This document shows, one piece after another, positions 44,681 to 54,572 of a stretch of DNA of 64,000 bases. The notes under the pieces were generated by a model that was not told the DNA's origin, ran no database searches, and worked only from the letters and a program-made list of their open reading frames with translations. The stretch comes from Candidatus Sulfurimonas baltica (GTDB lineage Bacteria; Campylobacterota; Campylobacteria; Campylobacterales; Sulfurimonadaceae), in assembly GCF_015265455.1 (NCBI RefSeq), contig NZ_CP054492.1:2356001-2420000 (forward strand). The letters run 5' to 3'. The position numbers and the translations under genes are program-made. The first letter of the stretch is position 1; every line of letters begins with the position of its first letter.

Positions 44681-46918
44681 TTATAACTCTAAAAGAACGG
44701 TATCTCTTCGGGTGGCTTCAAACTTTTTGCAGGCAGACTCAAAAGCTCCGCTCTCACCAATCAAAATACACTTATGCTTAGCTCTAGTAACCGCTGTATA
44801 AATCAACTTTGTGTTGTGCATAATAAAGTGAGAGAAACTCATAGGGATAACAACAATGTCGTACTCCATCCCTTGAACTTTGTGAATGGTAAGAGCATAA
44901 GAGAGCATCAAGTGGGACTTTAACTCTTCGTACTCATATACAACTACAACATCCTCATTTGGGTAAAAAACAAATACCTGCTCATCTTCTTCTTCTATCT
45001 TAAAAAGCAGTCCGCTCATGCCGTTAAATATTCTTCTTTGACTCGACTCTTCCCCGCTCTTAAAACCGTCTGTGCTCCATGAAGTCATGTTCTCATTTTT
45101 TGTGTGGACAACTTTGTCCATAAGTCTAAACTCACTCCCCCCTTTTTTAACACACTTTTTAGGGTTTGGATTAAAGTACTCCTGCAAAACTATGTTAAGA
45201 TTGTTTGAGCCCAGAGTTCCGCCCTTCATTGGGGTTATAACTTGAAAATAATTCAGATACTCTTTTATCTGCTTGTTGCTCAGTCTATATCTTGCCTTCT
45301 CGATTGAGTCTACAACTTTATGCACGATTTGAGTAACAATCTGAGAGGCGTTATCCTCACGCATATCTTGTAACTCATTTTGTGAGAGTTGATTTTTCAA
45401 AGCATAGTAGTTAGCCATACTTACATCTATAAACTCAAAATCTTCATACTTCGCTCTATACTCCGGCACAATCCCTTTTCGTATATCATTAGCTATGAAA
45501 GTTATGGCTTGATCTTCGCTCTGTCGGTAAATTTTTGTAAGCTTTACTATCGGTGCCAATTTTAATTCTAAAACGTCACTTAAAATATTTCCTGCACCTA
45601 TTGGCGGCAGTTGTGCATCATCTCCAACAACAATAAGCACGGCTTTATTGCTTATCTTTCTCACAAGCCTTGCAAAAAGAGACGAGTTAATCATGGAAGC
45701 TTCATCTATCAGTACAACGGAGAATGGAAAATGGTCTCTATCTTCAAACTTTACCAAAAGAGATTGAATTGTTGCACTTTCATAACCTGTTGTATCGGCA
45801 ATTCTCTGCGATGCTATGCCGCTTAAAGCACATGTCATTATCTCTTTTGCATCATATCTTGTATTTAACAAATCCAGTATCGTTTTTGAAGTTGTGCTCT
45901 TTCCGGTTCCTGCATATCCGACTAAAAAAAGGAGTGATGCACCTTCATTAATCTTTTGAACTGCCTCTTTTTGCTGTTCTCCAAGCTGTAATTCACTCTC
46001 TTTTAAAAATTCATCCAAATTACCGACTAAACCGCCACTGTCTTTTTTAGCCCGCTCTATAAACGTGTCATACAGATACTTTTCAGAGTCATAAAGCCTA
46101 GCCGGAGAGACTCTGTTATTTTTCATAATAACTATACTCTGCTCACTGACTCTCTCTATGAGTGCAGCTTCATAAAGGTAGTTTTTGTCACTAAACCCAA
46201 GAAGCTCATTGAGCCCATCAAACAGAATCTCTTTTGCCACACAGCTGTTTCCCTGCTGTTCACAATAGTTTAAAAGCACATAATCCATAGCGGAACTTAT
46301 GCGGTTGTCATTTTCTGGAGTAACTCCCATTTTAAGTGCCAACTCATCTGCCCTTTTAAACCCTATAGAGTTTATTGAGGTCAAAATATATGGATTGTTT
46401 TTTATCTTAGTGCAAGGTTCATCTACGTCTTTCATAGCAGTTGAGATTGTTATAAGCAAAGCCTGAGATACATCATAAGGGCTTAAAAACTCGCCAAGTT
46501 TTCTCATGGAGCGAAATTTTTTCCAAGACTCTTGAATCTTCTTTAATCTCTTCTCTTTTATCCCGTTAAACTCCAATAGTTTTTCTATGTCATTGTCCAA
46601 GATTTCAATGAGCTTCTCATTTCCAAAATGCTCAATTAGTTCAGCGGAGAGCTGTTTGGTAAAACCTTTAACAATTTTATTTAAAAAGAAAAATAGTTGA
46701 TTTTGATTTACTTTGATAGATTCAAATTTGAAGGTTTTTCCGTATTTTTTATGCTCTTCCCAGTAACCTTTTAAGGTTATAGCCGACCCTTTTATATGAC
46801 TGACTTCGCTCTCATAGTAAGAGCCACTGACTTTTTCACCGCTTTTTAAAACCGCTATAAAAAAGCCCTCATCTTCAAAAAGTATTTTGTCTATTTGACC
46901 GATGAGCGTATCACTCAA
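44681..46918 (-). CDS. recD2: RecD2-like superfamily 1B DNA helicase
   Basis: 745 residues. The N-terminal OB-like and helix-hairpin-helix regions (about 1-230) are followed by Walker A GYAGTGKST, VLIDEASM (motif II), VGDDAQLPPIGAG (motif III), YRQ (motif IV) and LSYALTIHKVQGMEYD (motif V), with the UvrD-like C end YTAVTRAKHKC. This is the RecB-independent RecD2 layout: 5'-3' unwinding, DNA repair. It is 3 bp from the glyQ stop, so the two are probably co-transcribed. Confidence 0.9.
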   Translation of the reverse strand: MSDTLIGQIDKILFEDEGFFIAVLKSGEKVSGSYYESEVSHIKGSAITLKGYWEEHKKYGKTFKFESIKVNQNQLFFFLNKIVKGFTKQLSAELIEHFGNEKLIEILDNDIEKLLEFNGIKEKRLKKIQESWKKFRSMRKLGEFLSPYDVSQALLITISTAMKDVDEPCTKIKNNPYILTSINSIGFKRADELALKMGVTPENDNRISSAMDYVLLNYCEQQGNSCVAKEILFDGLNELLGFSDKNYLYEAALIERVSEQSIVIMKNNRVSPARLYDSEKYLYDTFIERAKKDSGGLVGNLDEFLKESELQLGEQQKEAVQKINEGASLLFLVGYAGTGKSTTSKTILDLLNTRYDAKEIMTCALSGIASQRIADTTGYESATIQSLLVKFEDRDHFPFSVVLIDEASMINSSLFARLVRKISNKAVLIVVGDDAQLPPIGAGNILSDVLELKLAPIVKLTKIYRQSEDQAITFIANDIRKGIVPEYRAKYEDFEFIDVSMANYYALKNQLSQNELQDMREDNASQIVTQIVHKVVDSIEKARYRLSNKQIKEYLNYFQVITPMKGGTLGSNNLNIVLQEYFNPNPKKCVKKGGSEFRLMDKVVHTKNENMTSWSTDGFKSGEESSQRRIFNGMSGLLFKIEEEDEQVFVFYPNEDVVVVYEYEELKSHLMLSYALTIHKVQGMEYDIVVIPMSFSHFIMHNTKLIYTAVTRAKHKCILIGESGAFESACKKFEATRRDTVLLEL

Positions 46919-46921
46919 GAA

Positions 46922-47803
46922 CTAAGCCCTAACTCTCTCAATTCTCTCAGCTTCTTGTGATTTGTACAACTCTGCACACCCTTTTGATAGTTCACGGATT
47001 TTTAGGATGTAGTTTTGTCTCTCTGTTTGTGAGATAGCTTTTCTTGCATCGAGTACATTAAATGTGTTTGCTGCCATCATACACAAGTCGTAAGCCGGAA
47101 GAGGAAGCCCAGCCTCAATGGTGCGCAAACACTCTTTGCTTTTTGCATTAAACTCAGCAAACAGCATCTCAACATCTGCGACTTCAAAGTTGTACTTCGA
47201 AAACTCTATTTCACTCTCTTTGTGCACATCTTTATAGTAAGTTTTTCCGTGTACATTTTCATTCCAAACGATATCAAAAATATTATCAACACCCTGCAAG
47301 TACATGGCAAGTCTCTCTGTTCCGTAAGTTATTTCAACGGCTACGGGATTGCATTCTATCCCTCCTACCTGTTGAAAATAGGTAAACTGAGTCACTTCCA
47401 TTCCGTTGAGCCAAACTTCCCAGCCAAGACCCCATGCACCGAGAGTAGGAGACTCCCAGTTGTCTTCTACAAAACGGATGTCATGTTGTGAGACATCAAG
47501 TCCCAAGTGCTCCAAAGATTTCAGGTAAAGCTCTTGAATATTGTCAGGTGATGGTTTTATAAGTGCCTGAAACTGATAGTAAGAACCGAGTCTGTTAGGA
47601 TTCTCCCCATATCTTCCGTCAGTTGGTCGACGAGACGGTGCAACATAGGCAACGGACCATGGAGTTGAGTCTAGTGAACGAAGAAACGTAGCTGGATGAA
47701 AAGTTCCAGCACCTGCCGGAATATCATATGGCTGAACAATATTACACCCCTGCTTCATCCAAAATTCTTGTAATTTTAGTAGCATTTCGCTAAAAGTTAT
47801 CAT
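46922..47803 (-). CDS. glyQ: Glycyl-tRNA synthetase alpha subunit
   Basis: 293 residues. [51 protein letters not shown] and [14 protein letters not shown] are the class II motifs of the alpha subunit of the tetrameric bacterial enzyme. The beta subunit (glyS) is not adjacent in this window. The ATG lies 73 bp from the DUF89 gene on its upstream side. Confidence 0.97.
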   Translation of the reverse strand: MITFSEMLLKLQEFWMKQGCNIVQPYDIPAGAGTFHPATFLRSLDSTPWSVAYVAPSRRPTDGRYGENPNRLGSYYQFQALIKPSPDNIQELYLKSLEHLGLDVSQHDIRFVEDNWESPTLGAWGLGWEVWLNGMEVTQFTYFQQVGGIECNPVAVEITYGTERLAMYLQGVDNIFDIVWNENVHGKTYYKDVHKESEIEFSKYNFEVADVEMLFAEFNAKSKECLRTIEAGLPLPAYDLCMMAANTFNVLDARKAISQTERQNYILKIRELSKGCAELYKSQEAERIERVRA

Positions 47804-47876
47804 TTATTTACCCTAATCTATTTTATAATTTCGTAATTATACCAAGCTGAGTTAAAAGTTAGATTTATTAAAGTTT

Positions 47877-48734
47877 TTATGCCATTTTACAAACGATATC
47901 ACCAATCTCTTTACCCAAAGAGTTGGCAACAACACTGCATTTTACTTTAAGTAAAAAGCAGATGTCTTTTCTGTGTGATGGACTCATGCACTCATAGTTA
48001 CCCATCCCTTTTGAGATGACCAAGTCTACGCTGTCAAATAGCTCTTTTGAGTAGATATTTGCTCGGCTGTATGTAAATCCGGGTGTATTCACTCCGCTGT
48101 CTACAAGTTCGCAAAGCTCATCAAACCCGGCTTTTTTTGCCTCTTTTATCGTTACATCATTAATTATCGGATTGCCTCTAACCATATATGAAAATTTTAC
48201 ATGTGGAGACATCTCTTTAAGAGTTTCAATAAACAAATAATCAAATATATGCTCACCCACGTTATCGCCAATGACTAAAACTGTTTTTGATGTAGATAAT
48301 TTTTCTTTTAATATATCAAAGTCATCATATGCGAAATCTGTTTCAAATATCTTATTTAGTTCATCCTCCAAATCAAACTCCACTGCAGCTGCCAAATCTA
48401 TAACATTTCCGGCAACAGCAATTTTTGTTGCCGTTAAAAGCTTATTGTTTGAGGATAGTAGTCTGTTTTTTAGTAGTGGTATAAATGAGAGTGCTTTTTT
48501 TGTTGAGAGCTCTTTAACCTCATCGTAAAGGTCGGTTTTATTTGCAATTTCTGCAAGTTTTTCATAAACATAAGAGGCAATTTCCGGAGGGTTGTCTTTA
48601 AATGAGAACTCTTTACTCATAAGCTCAACCGTCGAAACCATTTCACTTGTCAGAGACTCAGACGCCTCTATAGCCTTTGCGACTCTGGCACTTTGATTTA
48701 TTATGCAGCCAATACACTCTTTATCTATTGTCAT
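47877..48734 (-). CDS. DUF89-family metal-dependent phosphatase
   Basis: 285 residues. The family features are an N-terminal CIGCI cysteine pair, IGDNVGEHIFD (metal-binding Asp-Asn), VRGNPIINDVT and ISKGMGNYE. DUF89 enzymes are damage-control phosphatases acting on sugar phosphates or related metabolites. The bacterial branch with the N-terminal Cys pair has no assigned substrate. The gene stands with short spacing to its neighbours. Confidence 0.82.
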   Translation of the reverse strand: MTIDKECIGCIINQSARVAKAIEASESLTSEMVSTVELMSKEFSFKDNPPEIASYVYEKLAEIANKTDLYDEVKELSTKKALSFIPLLKNRLLSSNNKLLTATKIAVAGNVIDLAAAVEFDLEDELNKIFETDFAYDDFDILKEKLSTSKTVLVIGDNVGEHIFDYLFIETLKEMSPHVKFSYMVRGNPIINDVTIKEAKKAGFDELCELVDSGVNTPGFTYSRANIYSKELFDSVDLVISKGMGNYECMSPSHRKDICFLLKVKCSVVANSLGKEIGDIVCKMA

Positions 48735-48743
48735 ATAATAAAG

Positions 48744-49214
48744 TTAATTTGTATGTTCATCTATTGCTTTGTTCCACATAAGTTTATATTTTCTTCTCAT
48801 AAACTCAACTTCTTGCTGTGAAAGCTTAAGTTGTTCAGTTAAAGTTGCTATTGTTTTTCTATCTTCATCATAAAGTTCCTGCAAAGACCCAAGAGCCTCT
48901 CTTAAAAATTCATTTTCAGCTCTTACAGCGGTAAGAGTTTCGTCTTTGGCATCAAGAACTTTCTCATGAAGGTTAATGATAGTACCGATTGTTTTTTCCA
49001 CAAACTGAGGCTGTACTAACATCTCATGAGTGTTACGAGCAGAGAGTTCTCTTAGCTGTGCAGGAACGACTTCACTTGACCCCTTAGATGGATCAATGTA
49101 TCTAATCCCATCTTCTACTTTTAGAGTAAGTTTCCCTCTATCTGCCAACTCATCAATAGCTGAAATATCAAGCCCGGTAAGCTCCATATACTCTTCATCA
49201 CTCATCCATTTCAT
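48744..49214 (-). CDS. DUF3972-like coiled-coil protein
   Basis: 156 residues. The N-terminal part resembles a MerR/excisionase-like helix-turn-helix (DEEYMELTGLDISAIDELADRGKL). From about residue 70 a long coiled coil follows (AENEFLREALGSLQELYDEDRKTIATL). The pattern fits DUF3972, a family limited to Campylobacterota, of unknown role. It lies 9 bp upstream of DUF89 and 21 bp downstream of purE. Confidence 0.65.
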   Translation of the reverse strand: MKWMSDEEYMELTGLDISAIDELADRGKLTLKVEDGIRYIDPSKGSSEVVPAQLRELSARNTHEMLVQPQFVEKTIGTIINLHEKVLDAKDETLTAVRAENEFLREALGSLQELYDEDRKTIATLTEQLKLSQQEVEFMRRKYKLMWNKAIDEHTN

Positions 49215-49235
49215 TAATGCCCCTTTTTATAGAAA

Positions 49236-49736
49236 CTACAAAGATATAATAGTTTCAATCTCCATAGAGTCCATCTCAACTTTTTTAGCTTTTGCAATTC
49301 TGTCTTCTTTTAATTTAATTGCTAACTCTTCATTATCTAGTGCTAATATCTGCATCGCTAAGTAAGCTGAATTAATAGCTCCAGCTTTTCCTATCGCTAC
49401 AGTAGCAACTGGCATTCCAGCTGGCATTTGAACAGTTGAAAGAAGTGCATCAATACCAGATAGGGCAGATGCACTCATCGGCACACCAATAATAGGTTTG
49501 ACTGTTTTAGATGACAAAACACCTGCCAAATGTGCGGCCATACCCGCCGCAGCAATGAATACCTGCGCCCCTTTTTTCTCTGCTGTAATTATATACTCTT
49601 TAGTTCTCTCTGGTGAACGGTGAGCAGAAGATATAATCATCTCATAACTAACTCCAAAAGCCTCAAGTGTATCTGAACATGATTTCATTACCTCGTAATC
49701 ACTTTTACTGCCTATAACAATTGAAACAAATTTCAT
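49236..49736 (-). CDS. purE: N5-carboxyaminoimidazole ribonucleotide mutase
   Basis: 166 residues. IGSKSDYEVMK, SAHRSPERT, AAAGMAAHLAGV and MPAGMPVATVAIGKAGAINSAYLA are the PurE class I signatures. It moves the carboxyl group of N5-CAIR to C4 in purine synthesis. PurK is not in the window; purF lies elsewhere in this window on the other strand. Confidence 0.96.
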   Translation of the reverse strand: MKFVSIVIGSKSDYEVMKSCSDTLEAFGVSYEMIISSAHRSPERTKEYIITAEKKGAQVFIAAAGMAAHLAGVLSSKTVKPIIGVPMSASALSGIDALLSTVQMPAGMPVATVAIGKAGAINSAYLAMQILALDNEELAIKLKEDRIAKAKKVEMDSMEIETIISL

Positions 49737-49799
49737 TTAGCTTTCCTTATATTTATTATTTCGAGATTATAGCACACCAAAGACATGCTACATTTATAT

Positions 49800-51092
49800 T
49801 CACTTCTTTGGTTGAGTCCCCATGTCTTCACTTGATGGAATTCTTAAAAAGGTATAGGCTGGAAGCTTTGTAGGCAGAGTTATAGGGTTTACATTTCCGC
49901 TATGAACTTCTTCCCACACTTTTTTATTTTCTGCAAGTAGCTGCTTTAGCTTTAAGTAAGTTCGTCCATCTCTCTCATATGTAGTGCCTATTTCATTATC
50001 TACAATTTCTACATATGAATTTAGCGGAGCTACAATTTCAAGTTCATCATTTGGTAAAGTCTTATACTTACATAAAAAGTGAGTTCCTTCTTCATTAACA
50101 ATTCCACTTACTTGGTGTGTACCAAGTTGCATACTAAAATCCAAACTTTGTGTATCGTGTTTTTCAAATGGACGCGATACCAAATAAGCATCTGTATATC
50201 CACGATTTTGAAGAGATTGCAGTTCATATTGATATTTATCATTATTAACTCTATCTTCGTAATAATCATCTATTGCCATTCTGTAAGCTTTTGCTGTAAC
50301 AGCTGCATAATATGCTGTTTTTGTACGACCTTCAACTTTAACTGAATCAACAACACAACTATCTAATATCTCTTTCATATGAGATGCAAGATTTAAATCT
50401 TTTGCATTCATAATATATGTACCGACTCCATCATCCTCTTCTAGTTTAAAAAGAGTTCCTGTTTCTGGATTTGCTGCATACATCTCATAAGGAAATCTAC
50501 AATCATTAGCACAGCTTCCACGATTAGGAACTCTACCGCTTTGAAGAGTAGATATAAGGCATCTGCCGCTGTATGCAAAGCACATAGAGCCATGAACAAA
50601 TACTTCCAACTCTAAATCTGGAAGCTCTTTTTTTATCTCTTTTAAATCTTTTAATGAAATTTCACGAGCTGTTATTATGCGAGTAGCTCCCATATCATAG
50701 TAGACTTTTGCATCTAGAACATTCATTACATTAGCTTGAGTTGAAAGGTGTATAGGCATATCTGGTGCTAACTCGTGAGCAAGTTTTAAAACTCCAGGAG
50801 TTGCAACTATAAAAGCGTCAGGCTTAAGTTTTGCCATTGCTAAAATATGTTTCTTTAATAAATTAAGCTGAGAGTTAAAAGGGAATCCGTTTATAGTAAC
50901 ATATACTTTTTTGCCCCTTGCATGAGCGTAAGCTATCCCCTCTGCAAACTCTTCCATACTAAACTCTTTACCTGAGCGAATACGAAGAGAGAAGTGGCTA
51001 ACTCCACCATAGACAGCATCTGCACCAAAGTCAAAAGCAATTTTTAATTTTTCAAGTGTCCCTGCAGGAGATAGAAGTTCTACTTTTTTCAT
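49800..51092 (-). CDS. U32-family protein (TrhP/PrtC-like tRNA hydroxylation)
   Basis: 430 residues. ELLSPAGTLEKLKIAFDFGADAVYGG, FVHGSMCFAYSGRCLIS and NRGSCANDCRFPYEM give the four-Cys U32 signature, and VKVEGRTKTAYYAA follows. Proteins of this group, such as TrhP, make 5-hydroxyuridine at position 34 of tRNA with an Fe-S cofactor; older annotation calls them peptidases. The start overlaps the CheZ-like gene by 4 bp (ATGA). TrhP assignment is by family; UbiU/V-type roles are less likely given the length. Confidence 0.82.
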   Translation of the reverse strand: MKKVELLSPAGTLEKLKIAFDFGADAVYGGVSHFSLRIRSGKEFSMEEFAEGIAYAHARGKKVYVTINGFPFNSQLNLLKKHILAMAKLKPDAFIVATPGVLKLAHELAPDMPIHLSTQANVMNVLDAKVYYDMGATRIITAREISLKDLKEIKKELPDLELEVFVHGSMCFAYSGRCLISTLQSGRVPNRGSCANDCRFPYEMYAANPETGTLFKLEEDDGVGTYIMNAKDLNLASHMKEILDSCVVDSVKVEGRTKTAYYAAVTAKAYRMAIDDYYEDRVNNDKYQYELQSLQNRGYTDAYLVSRPFEKHDTQSLDFSMQLGTHQVSGIVNEEGTHFLCKYKTLPNDELEIVAPLNSYVEIVDNEIGTTYERDGRTYLKLKQLLAENKKVWEEVHSGNVNPITLPTKLPAYTFLRIPSSEDMGTQPKK

Positions 51093-51796
51093 TTACTTCC
51101 GAACTGCTCCAAAAGTGCCTCGATTTCATCCATTGAAGCTATATCATTATGCGTATCACCAACAATATGCTGAGCAGAAGATACTCTTTTCTCATCCTCG
51201 ATTTTACATTCAAAAAGAGAGTTCATATATCGTGATAGCGCTCTCATAACATTTATAACACGCTCAATTTTTTGGCGATGGATATCTTGATACTGCATGA
51301 TATCCATAACGCTCATTATAGCATCACCACTATTTTGAAGTGTTTCTACAGCCTCAATTGTGTCATTTAGTGCGGATTCATTTTTCTCTAATTGTATTTT
51401 AAAAGCTTCGACATCCGGAAATTTTTCACTAAGTTTGGTAAAAAGTTCAATATTGCTGTTTAACACTTCCATAACATTATTGACATTTTCTTCTTTTGCC
51501 ATCAGCTCATTACTGACACCTTCAATAATATCAAAAATTTCACTAGCCTTTTCTTCACTCTCTTTTGTTACATTATCCAGCTGATGAACCATTTTATTCT
51601 CATCAGTCGCCGGTAAAGGCCAATGGTGAGCGGTCTCTTCACTGTACCCTAGTGGCTTATCATCAGTTTTAACAGATTTTTTTTCTATTACCTGCTCTTC
51701 TTCGACTTCAATCTCTTCGGCTTCATCAGTAAGTTCTGAGGCATCTAAATCATCAATATCTTCGTTCATCAAAGCATCTAATTCTTCTTGTGTCAT
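51089..51796 (-). CDS. CheZ-like chemotaxis phosphatase (Campylobacterota type)
   Basis: 235 residues. An acidic N-terminal third precedes a long helical hairpin. MQYQDIHRQKIERV carries Asp171 and Gln175 in the spacing of the CheZ catalytic pair, as in the remote CheZ of Helicobacter (HP0170). Both ends carry similar short motifs: TQEELDALM at 2-10 and SMDEIEALLEQFG at the C terminus. They resemble the FliM/FliN peptide that binds CheY-P. It should remove phosphate from CheY-P. The pairing with the U32 gene is a lineage feature without obvious mechanistic sense. Confidence 0.8.
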   Translation of the reverse strand: MTQEELDALMNEDIDDLDASELTDEAEEIEVEEEQVIEKKSVKTDDKPLGYSEETAHHWPLPATDENKMVHQLDNVTKESEEKASEIFDIIEGVSNELMAKEENVNNVMEVLNSNIELFTKLSEKFPDVEAFKIQLEKNESALNDTIEAVETLQNSGDAIMSVMDIMQYQDIHRQKIERVINVMRALSRYMNSLFECKIEDEKRVSSAQHIVGDTHNDIASMDEIEALLEQFGSK

Positions 51797-51879
51797 ACAA
51801 TCTTCTCCGTCTACATAAAATTAGTTAAATTTAATATTTGTCACTATAATATCATAAATAATCTATAAATAGAGAAAAA

Positions 51880-52659
51880 ATGACAGTTGATTTACACAAC
51901 CACACAAAACTTTGTAATCATGCGGATGGTGAAATTTTTGAATATATTGAAAAAGCAATAAAGTGCAATATAAAATATTTTGGATTTTCAGACCATGCCC
52001 CAATGAGTTTTGATCCAAAATATCGGATGAGTTTTGAGCAAATGAAAACCTATGAGTCTGATGTATTAAAAGCCAAAGAGAAATATAAAAACAAGATAGA
52101 TATACTCATCGGTTACGAGGTTGATTATCTTGTAGGTCATATGGACAAAAGAATATTAAGTGCAAATGTTGACTATCTTATCGGTTCTGTCCATTTTATC
52201 GATGAGTGGGGATTTGACAACCCTGAATTTATAGGTAACTATAAAAATCAAGATATAGATGAGATCTGGCAAAAATATTTTAATGCAATAAGAGACATGG
52301 CAAAAAGTGGACTATTTGATATTGTGGGACATTTAGACCTCATAAAAGTATTTAAATTTATGCCAAAAAAAAATATTGTCTCTATTGCCAAAGAAGCACT
52401 CCAAGCTATAAAAGAAGCAGATATGAGCATAGAAATAAACGTAGCCGGACTGAGAAAACCTATTGCAGAAGCTTATCCGTCATTGTCTCTTTTAAAAGAA
52501 GCTTACAAACTTGATATTCCAATTACTTTTGGTTCTGATGCTCACAATCCTGAGCAAGTTGGACTATTTAGTAATGAAGTCATAGAAATGACAAAAAGTG
52601 TTGGCTACACAAAATGTGCAATTTATAGAGCCAGACAAAGAGAGTTTATTATTTTTTAA
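51880..52659 (+). CDS. hisK: PHP-domain histidinol-phosphatase
   Basis: 259 residues. The metal-binding PHP motifs are DLHNHT (N terminus), FSDHAP, GYEVDYL, GSVHFID, VGHLDLIK and FGSDAHNPEQVG. This is the HisK/HisJ type that dephosphorylates histidinol phosphate. It is divergent from the CheZ-like gene with an 83-bp shared promoter space. hisIE is in the same window, but the genes are not clustered. Confidence 0.88.
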   Translation: MTVDLHNHTKLCNHADGEIFEYIEKAIKCNIKYFGFSDHAPMSFDPKYRMSFEQMKTYESDVLKAKEKYKNKIDILIGYEVDYLVGHMDKRILSANVDYLIGSVHFIDEWGFDNPEFIGNYKNQDIDEIWQKYFNAIRDMAKSGLFDIVGHLDLIKVFKFMPKKNIVSIAKEALQAIKEADMSIEINVAGLRKPIAEAYPSLSLLKEAYKLDIPITFGSDAHNPEQVGLFSNEVIEMTKSVGYTKCAIYRARQREFIIF

Positions 52660-52724
52660 ACTTTTTAAAAGTTATGATTTATTTTATACTTATAATATAA
52701 AGCAGTTATAAAGATTTAGACTTG

Positions 52725-52755
52725 TATAATGTTCGTAAATAAAAATTATTAAGGA
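52725..52755 (+). promoter_or_regulatory. trxA promoter and ribosome site
   Basis: An extended -10 element TTGTATAAT (TATAAT at 52725-52730) lies about 33 bp before the ATG. There is no clear -35 but T-rich sequence upstream, as is usual in Campylobacterota. AAGGA is at 52751-52755. Confidence 0.6.
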
Positions 52756-52762
52756 AATAACA

Positions 52763-53083
52763 ATGGGTAAATACATAGAATTAACAGGTTCAGACTTTGA
52801 AGCAACTTTAAGTGAAGGTGTGTCTTTAGTAGACTTCTGGGCACCTTGGTGTGGACCTTGTCGTATGATAGCTCCTGTAATCGAAGAGTTAGCTGAAGAT
52901 TTTGACGGAAAAGCTAAAATCTGTAAAGTAAACACTGACGAAGAGCAAGATATTGCAGTTAAGTTTGGTATCCGTTCTATTCCTACTATTATGTTTTTCA
53001 AAAATGGTGAAATGGTAGACCAAGTTGTTGGTGCACAATCCAAAGCTGCATTAGCTGAAAAAATAAACGCTCTTTTAGCGTAA
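52763..53083 (+). CDS. trxA: Thioredoxin
   Basis: 106 residues with the active site FWAPWCGPCRM, the cis-Pro in IRSIPTIMFF and the buried acid in LVDFWA. It is the cytoplasmic disulfide reductant. It starts a run with a membrane thioredoxin-like gene and trxB, so the reductant and its reductase are co-transcribed. Confidence 0.97.
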   Translation: MGKYIELTGSDFEATLSEGVSLVDFWAPWCGPCRMIAPVIEELAEDFDGKAKICKVNTDEEQDIAVKFGIRSIPTIMFFKNGEMVDQVVGAQSKAALAEKINALLA

Positions 53084-53102
53084 TTGTAAAAAGATTAGAT
53101 TA

Positions 53103-53588
53103 GTGGCAAAGGGAGGCAGAAGCCTCTTTTCACTCTCTACTCTTCTCGCATCTTTTTTTGGCGCGGCTATGATAGCCGCTGCCTTTGCATACTTCAACTA
53201 CAAATTTTCTGAATATAAATTTATTGATTTCAAAGAGTGGGTTTTTTATGAAAAAAAAGATATATTTACTCCAAAACAGGATAAATATGTTGTAATTTTT
53301 TATAGTTCCAAAGAAAGAGATGTCGTAGAGCAGTTATCCGAGATAGAGTTGAATCTTCCTGTTATTGCAATAGATTATTATAATGAAGCATTTTCAAATT
53401 CAAAAAATACAACATTTTTGAGAGCTGGAACAAAAACAAGCCTTAGTTTTATTCAAAGATTTAATATATATGAATCCCCAACTATTTTTTTTATCAAAAA
53501 ACATAAAGAATCTATTTATAAACAAGATAGTATGATACGAAAATTAGATAATTTAAAAGAGTTATCAAAACAAGTAGATTTACTTTAA
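53103..53588 (+). CDS. Membrane-anchored thioredoxin-like protein without CxxC
   Basis: 161 residues starting at GTG 53103; the ribosome site is weak and the start is inferred from the frame. One helix (about 14-30) anchors a domain whose strands (KYVVIFYSSKER, YESPTIFFIKKH with a Pro at the cis-Pro position) look thioredoxin-like. The CxxC pair is absent; YSSKE sits in its place. Located between trxA and trxB in the same transcript. It may be a docking or adaptor partner rather than an oxidoreductase (inference). Confidence 0.65.
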   Translation: MAKGGRSLFSLSTLLASFFGAAMIAAAFAYFNYKFSEYKFIDFKEWVFYEKKDIFTPKQDKYVVIFYSSKERDVVEQLSEIELNLPVIAIDYYNEAFSNSKNTTFLRAGTKTSLSFIQRFNIYESPTIFFIKKHKESIYKQDSMIRKLDNLKELSKQVDLL

Positions 53589-53603
53589 AAAATAGGAATA
53601 TTT

Positions 53604-54548
53604 ATGATACTGGATTGTGCAATTATCGGCGGTGGACCTGCAGGACTTACTGCAGGATTATACACCACACGTGGTGGTTTAGAGAATGTAACAATGTTTG
53701 AAAAAGGGATGCCAGGTGGTCAAATCACTTCAAGTAGTGAAATAGAAAATTACCCTGGAGTAACCGGTGAAATCACAGGTATGGATTTGATGATGCCGTG
53801 GCCTGAGCAATGCCAAAAATTTGGACTTAAACATGAAATGGTAGAAGTAAAACGTGTCACAAAAGATGGAGATATTTTTAAAATTCATAAAGAAGACGGA
53901 AGCATAACTGAAGCACATAGTGTTATTATTGGCACTGGTTCCTCTCCTCGTCGTGCAGGTTTTGCCGGAGAAGATGAATTTTTTGGAAAAGGGGTAAGCA
54001 CATGTGCAACATGTGATGGTTTTTTCTATAAAGGAAAAGAGGTTGCTGTTGTTGGTGGTGGTGACACAGCCTTAGAAGAGGCACTTTATCTTGCTAAAAT
54101 ATGTTCTAAAGTTTATTTAATTCACAGGCGAGATACTTTCCGCTCGGCTCCAAATACAGTTGCTAGAATTAAAAAAACAGAGAATATTGAGCTGGTTTTA
54201 AACTCAGTTCCGCACGAGGTATATGGTGATGCCATGGGTGTTACTGGGCTTCGTGTTAAAAATAAAAATGGTGAAATTAGGGACATTAAAGTTCCCGGAG
54301 TTTTCACCTTTGTGGGAAATGATGTAAATAATCAAACTCTTATTCAAGAAGATGGCAGCTTTCTTTGCGATGTGAATAAATCTGGTGAAGTTATAGTTGA
54401 TATTAGCATGAAAACTTCTATTGACGGACTTTTTGCAACCGGTGATATGCGCATAGCAGCCCCAAAACAGGTTGTCAGTGCAGCAGGAGACGGTGCTGTT
54501 GCAGCTCTTCAAGCTATCTCATATGTAGATGAGAAATTACACTCTTAG
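53604..54548 (+). CDS. trxB: Thioredoxin reductase
   Basis: 314 residues. FAD motif [13 protein letters not shown], redox-active CATCDG, NADPH motif [15 protein letters not shown] and the C-terminal [21 protein letters not shown] are intact. It reduces the thioredoxin encoded two genes upstream with NADPH. AGGA-type ribosome site; 15 bp after the membrane gene. Confidence 0.96.
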   Translation: MILDCAIIGGGPAGLTAGLYTTRGGLENVTMFEKGMPGGQITSSSEIENYPGVTGEITGMDLMMPWPEQCQKFGLKHEMVEVKRVTKDGDIFKIHKEDGSITEAHSVIIGTGSSPRRAGFAGEDEFFGKGVSTCATCDGFFYKGKEVAVVGGGDTALEEALYLAKICSKVYLIHRRDTFRSAPNTVARIKKTENIELVLNSVPHEVYGDAMGVTGLRVKNKNGEIRDIKVPGVFTFVGNDVNNQTLIQEDGSFLCDVNKSGEVIVDISMKTSIDGLFATGDMRIAAPKQVVSAAGDGAVAALQAISYVDEKLHS

Positions 54549-54572
54549 AAAACAAAATTAAGGAATATATTT

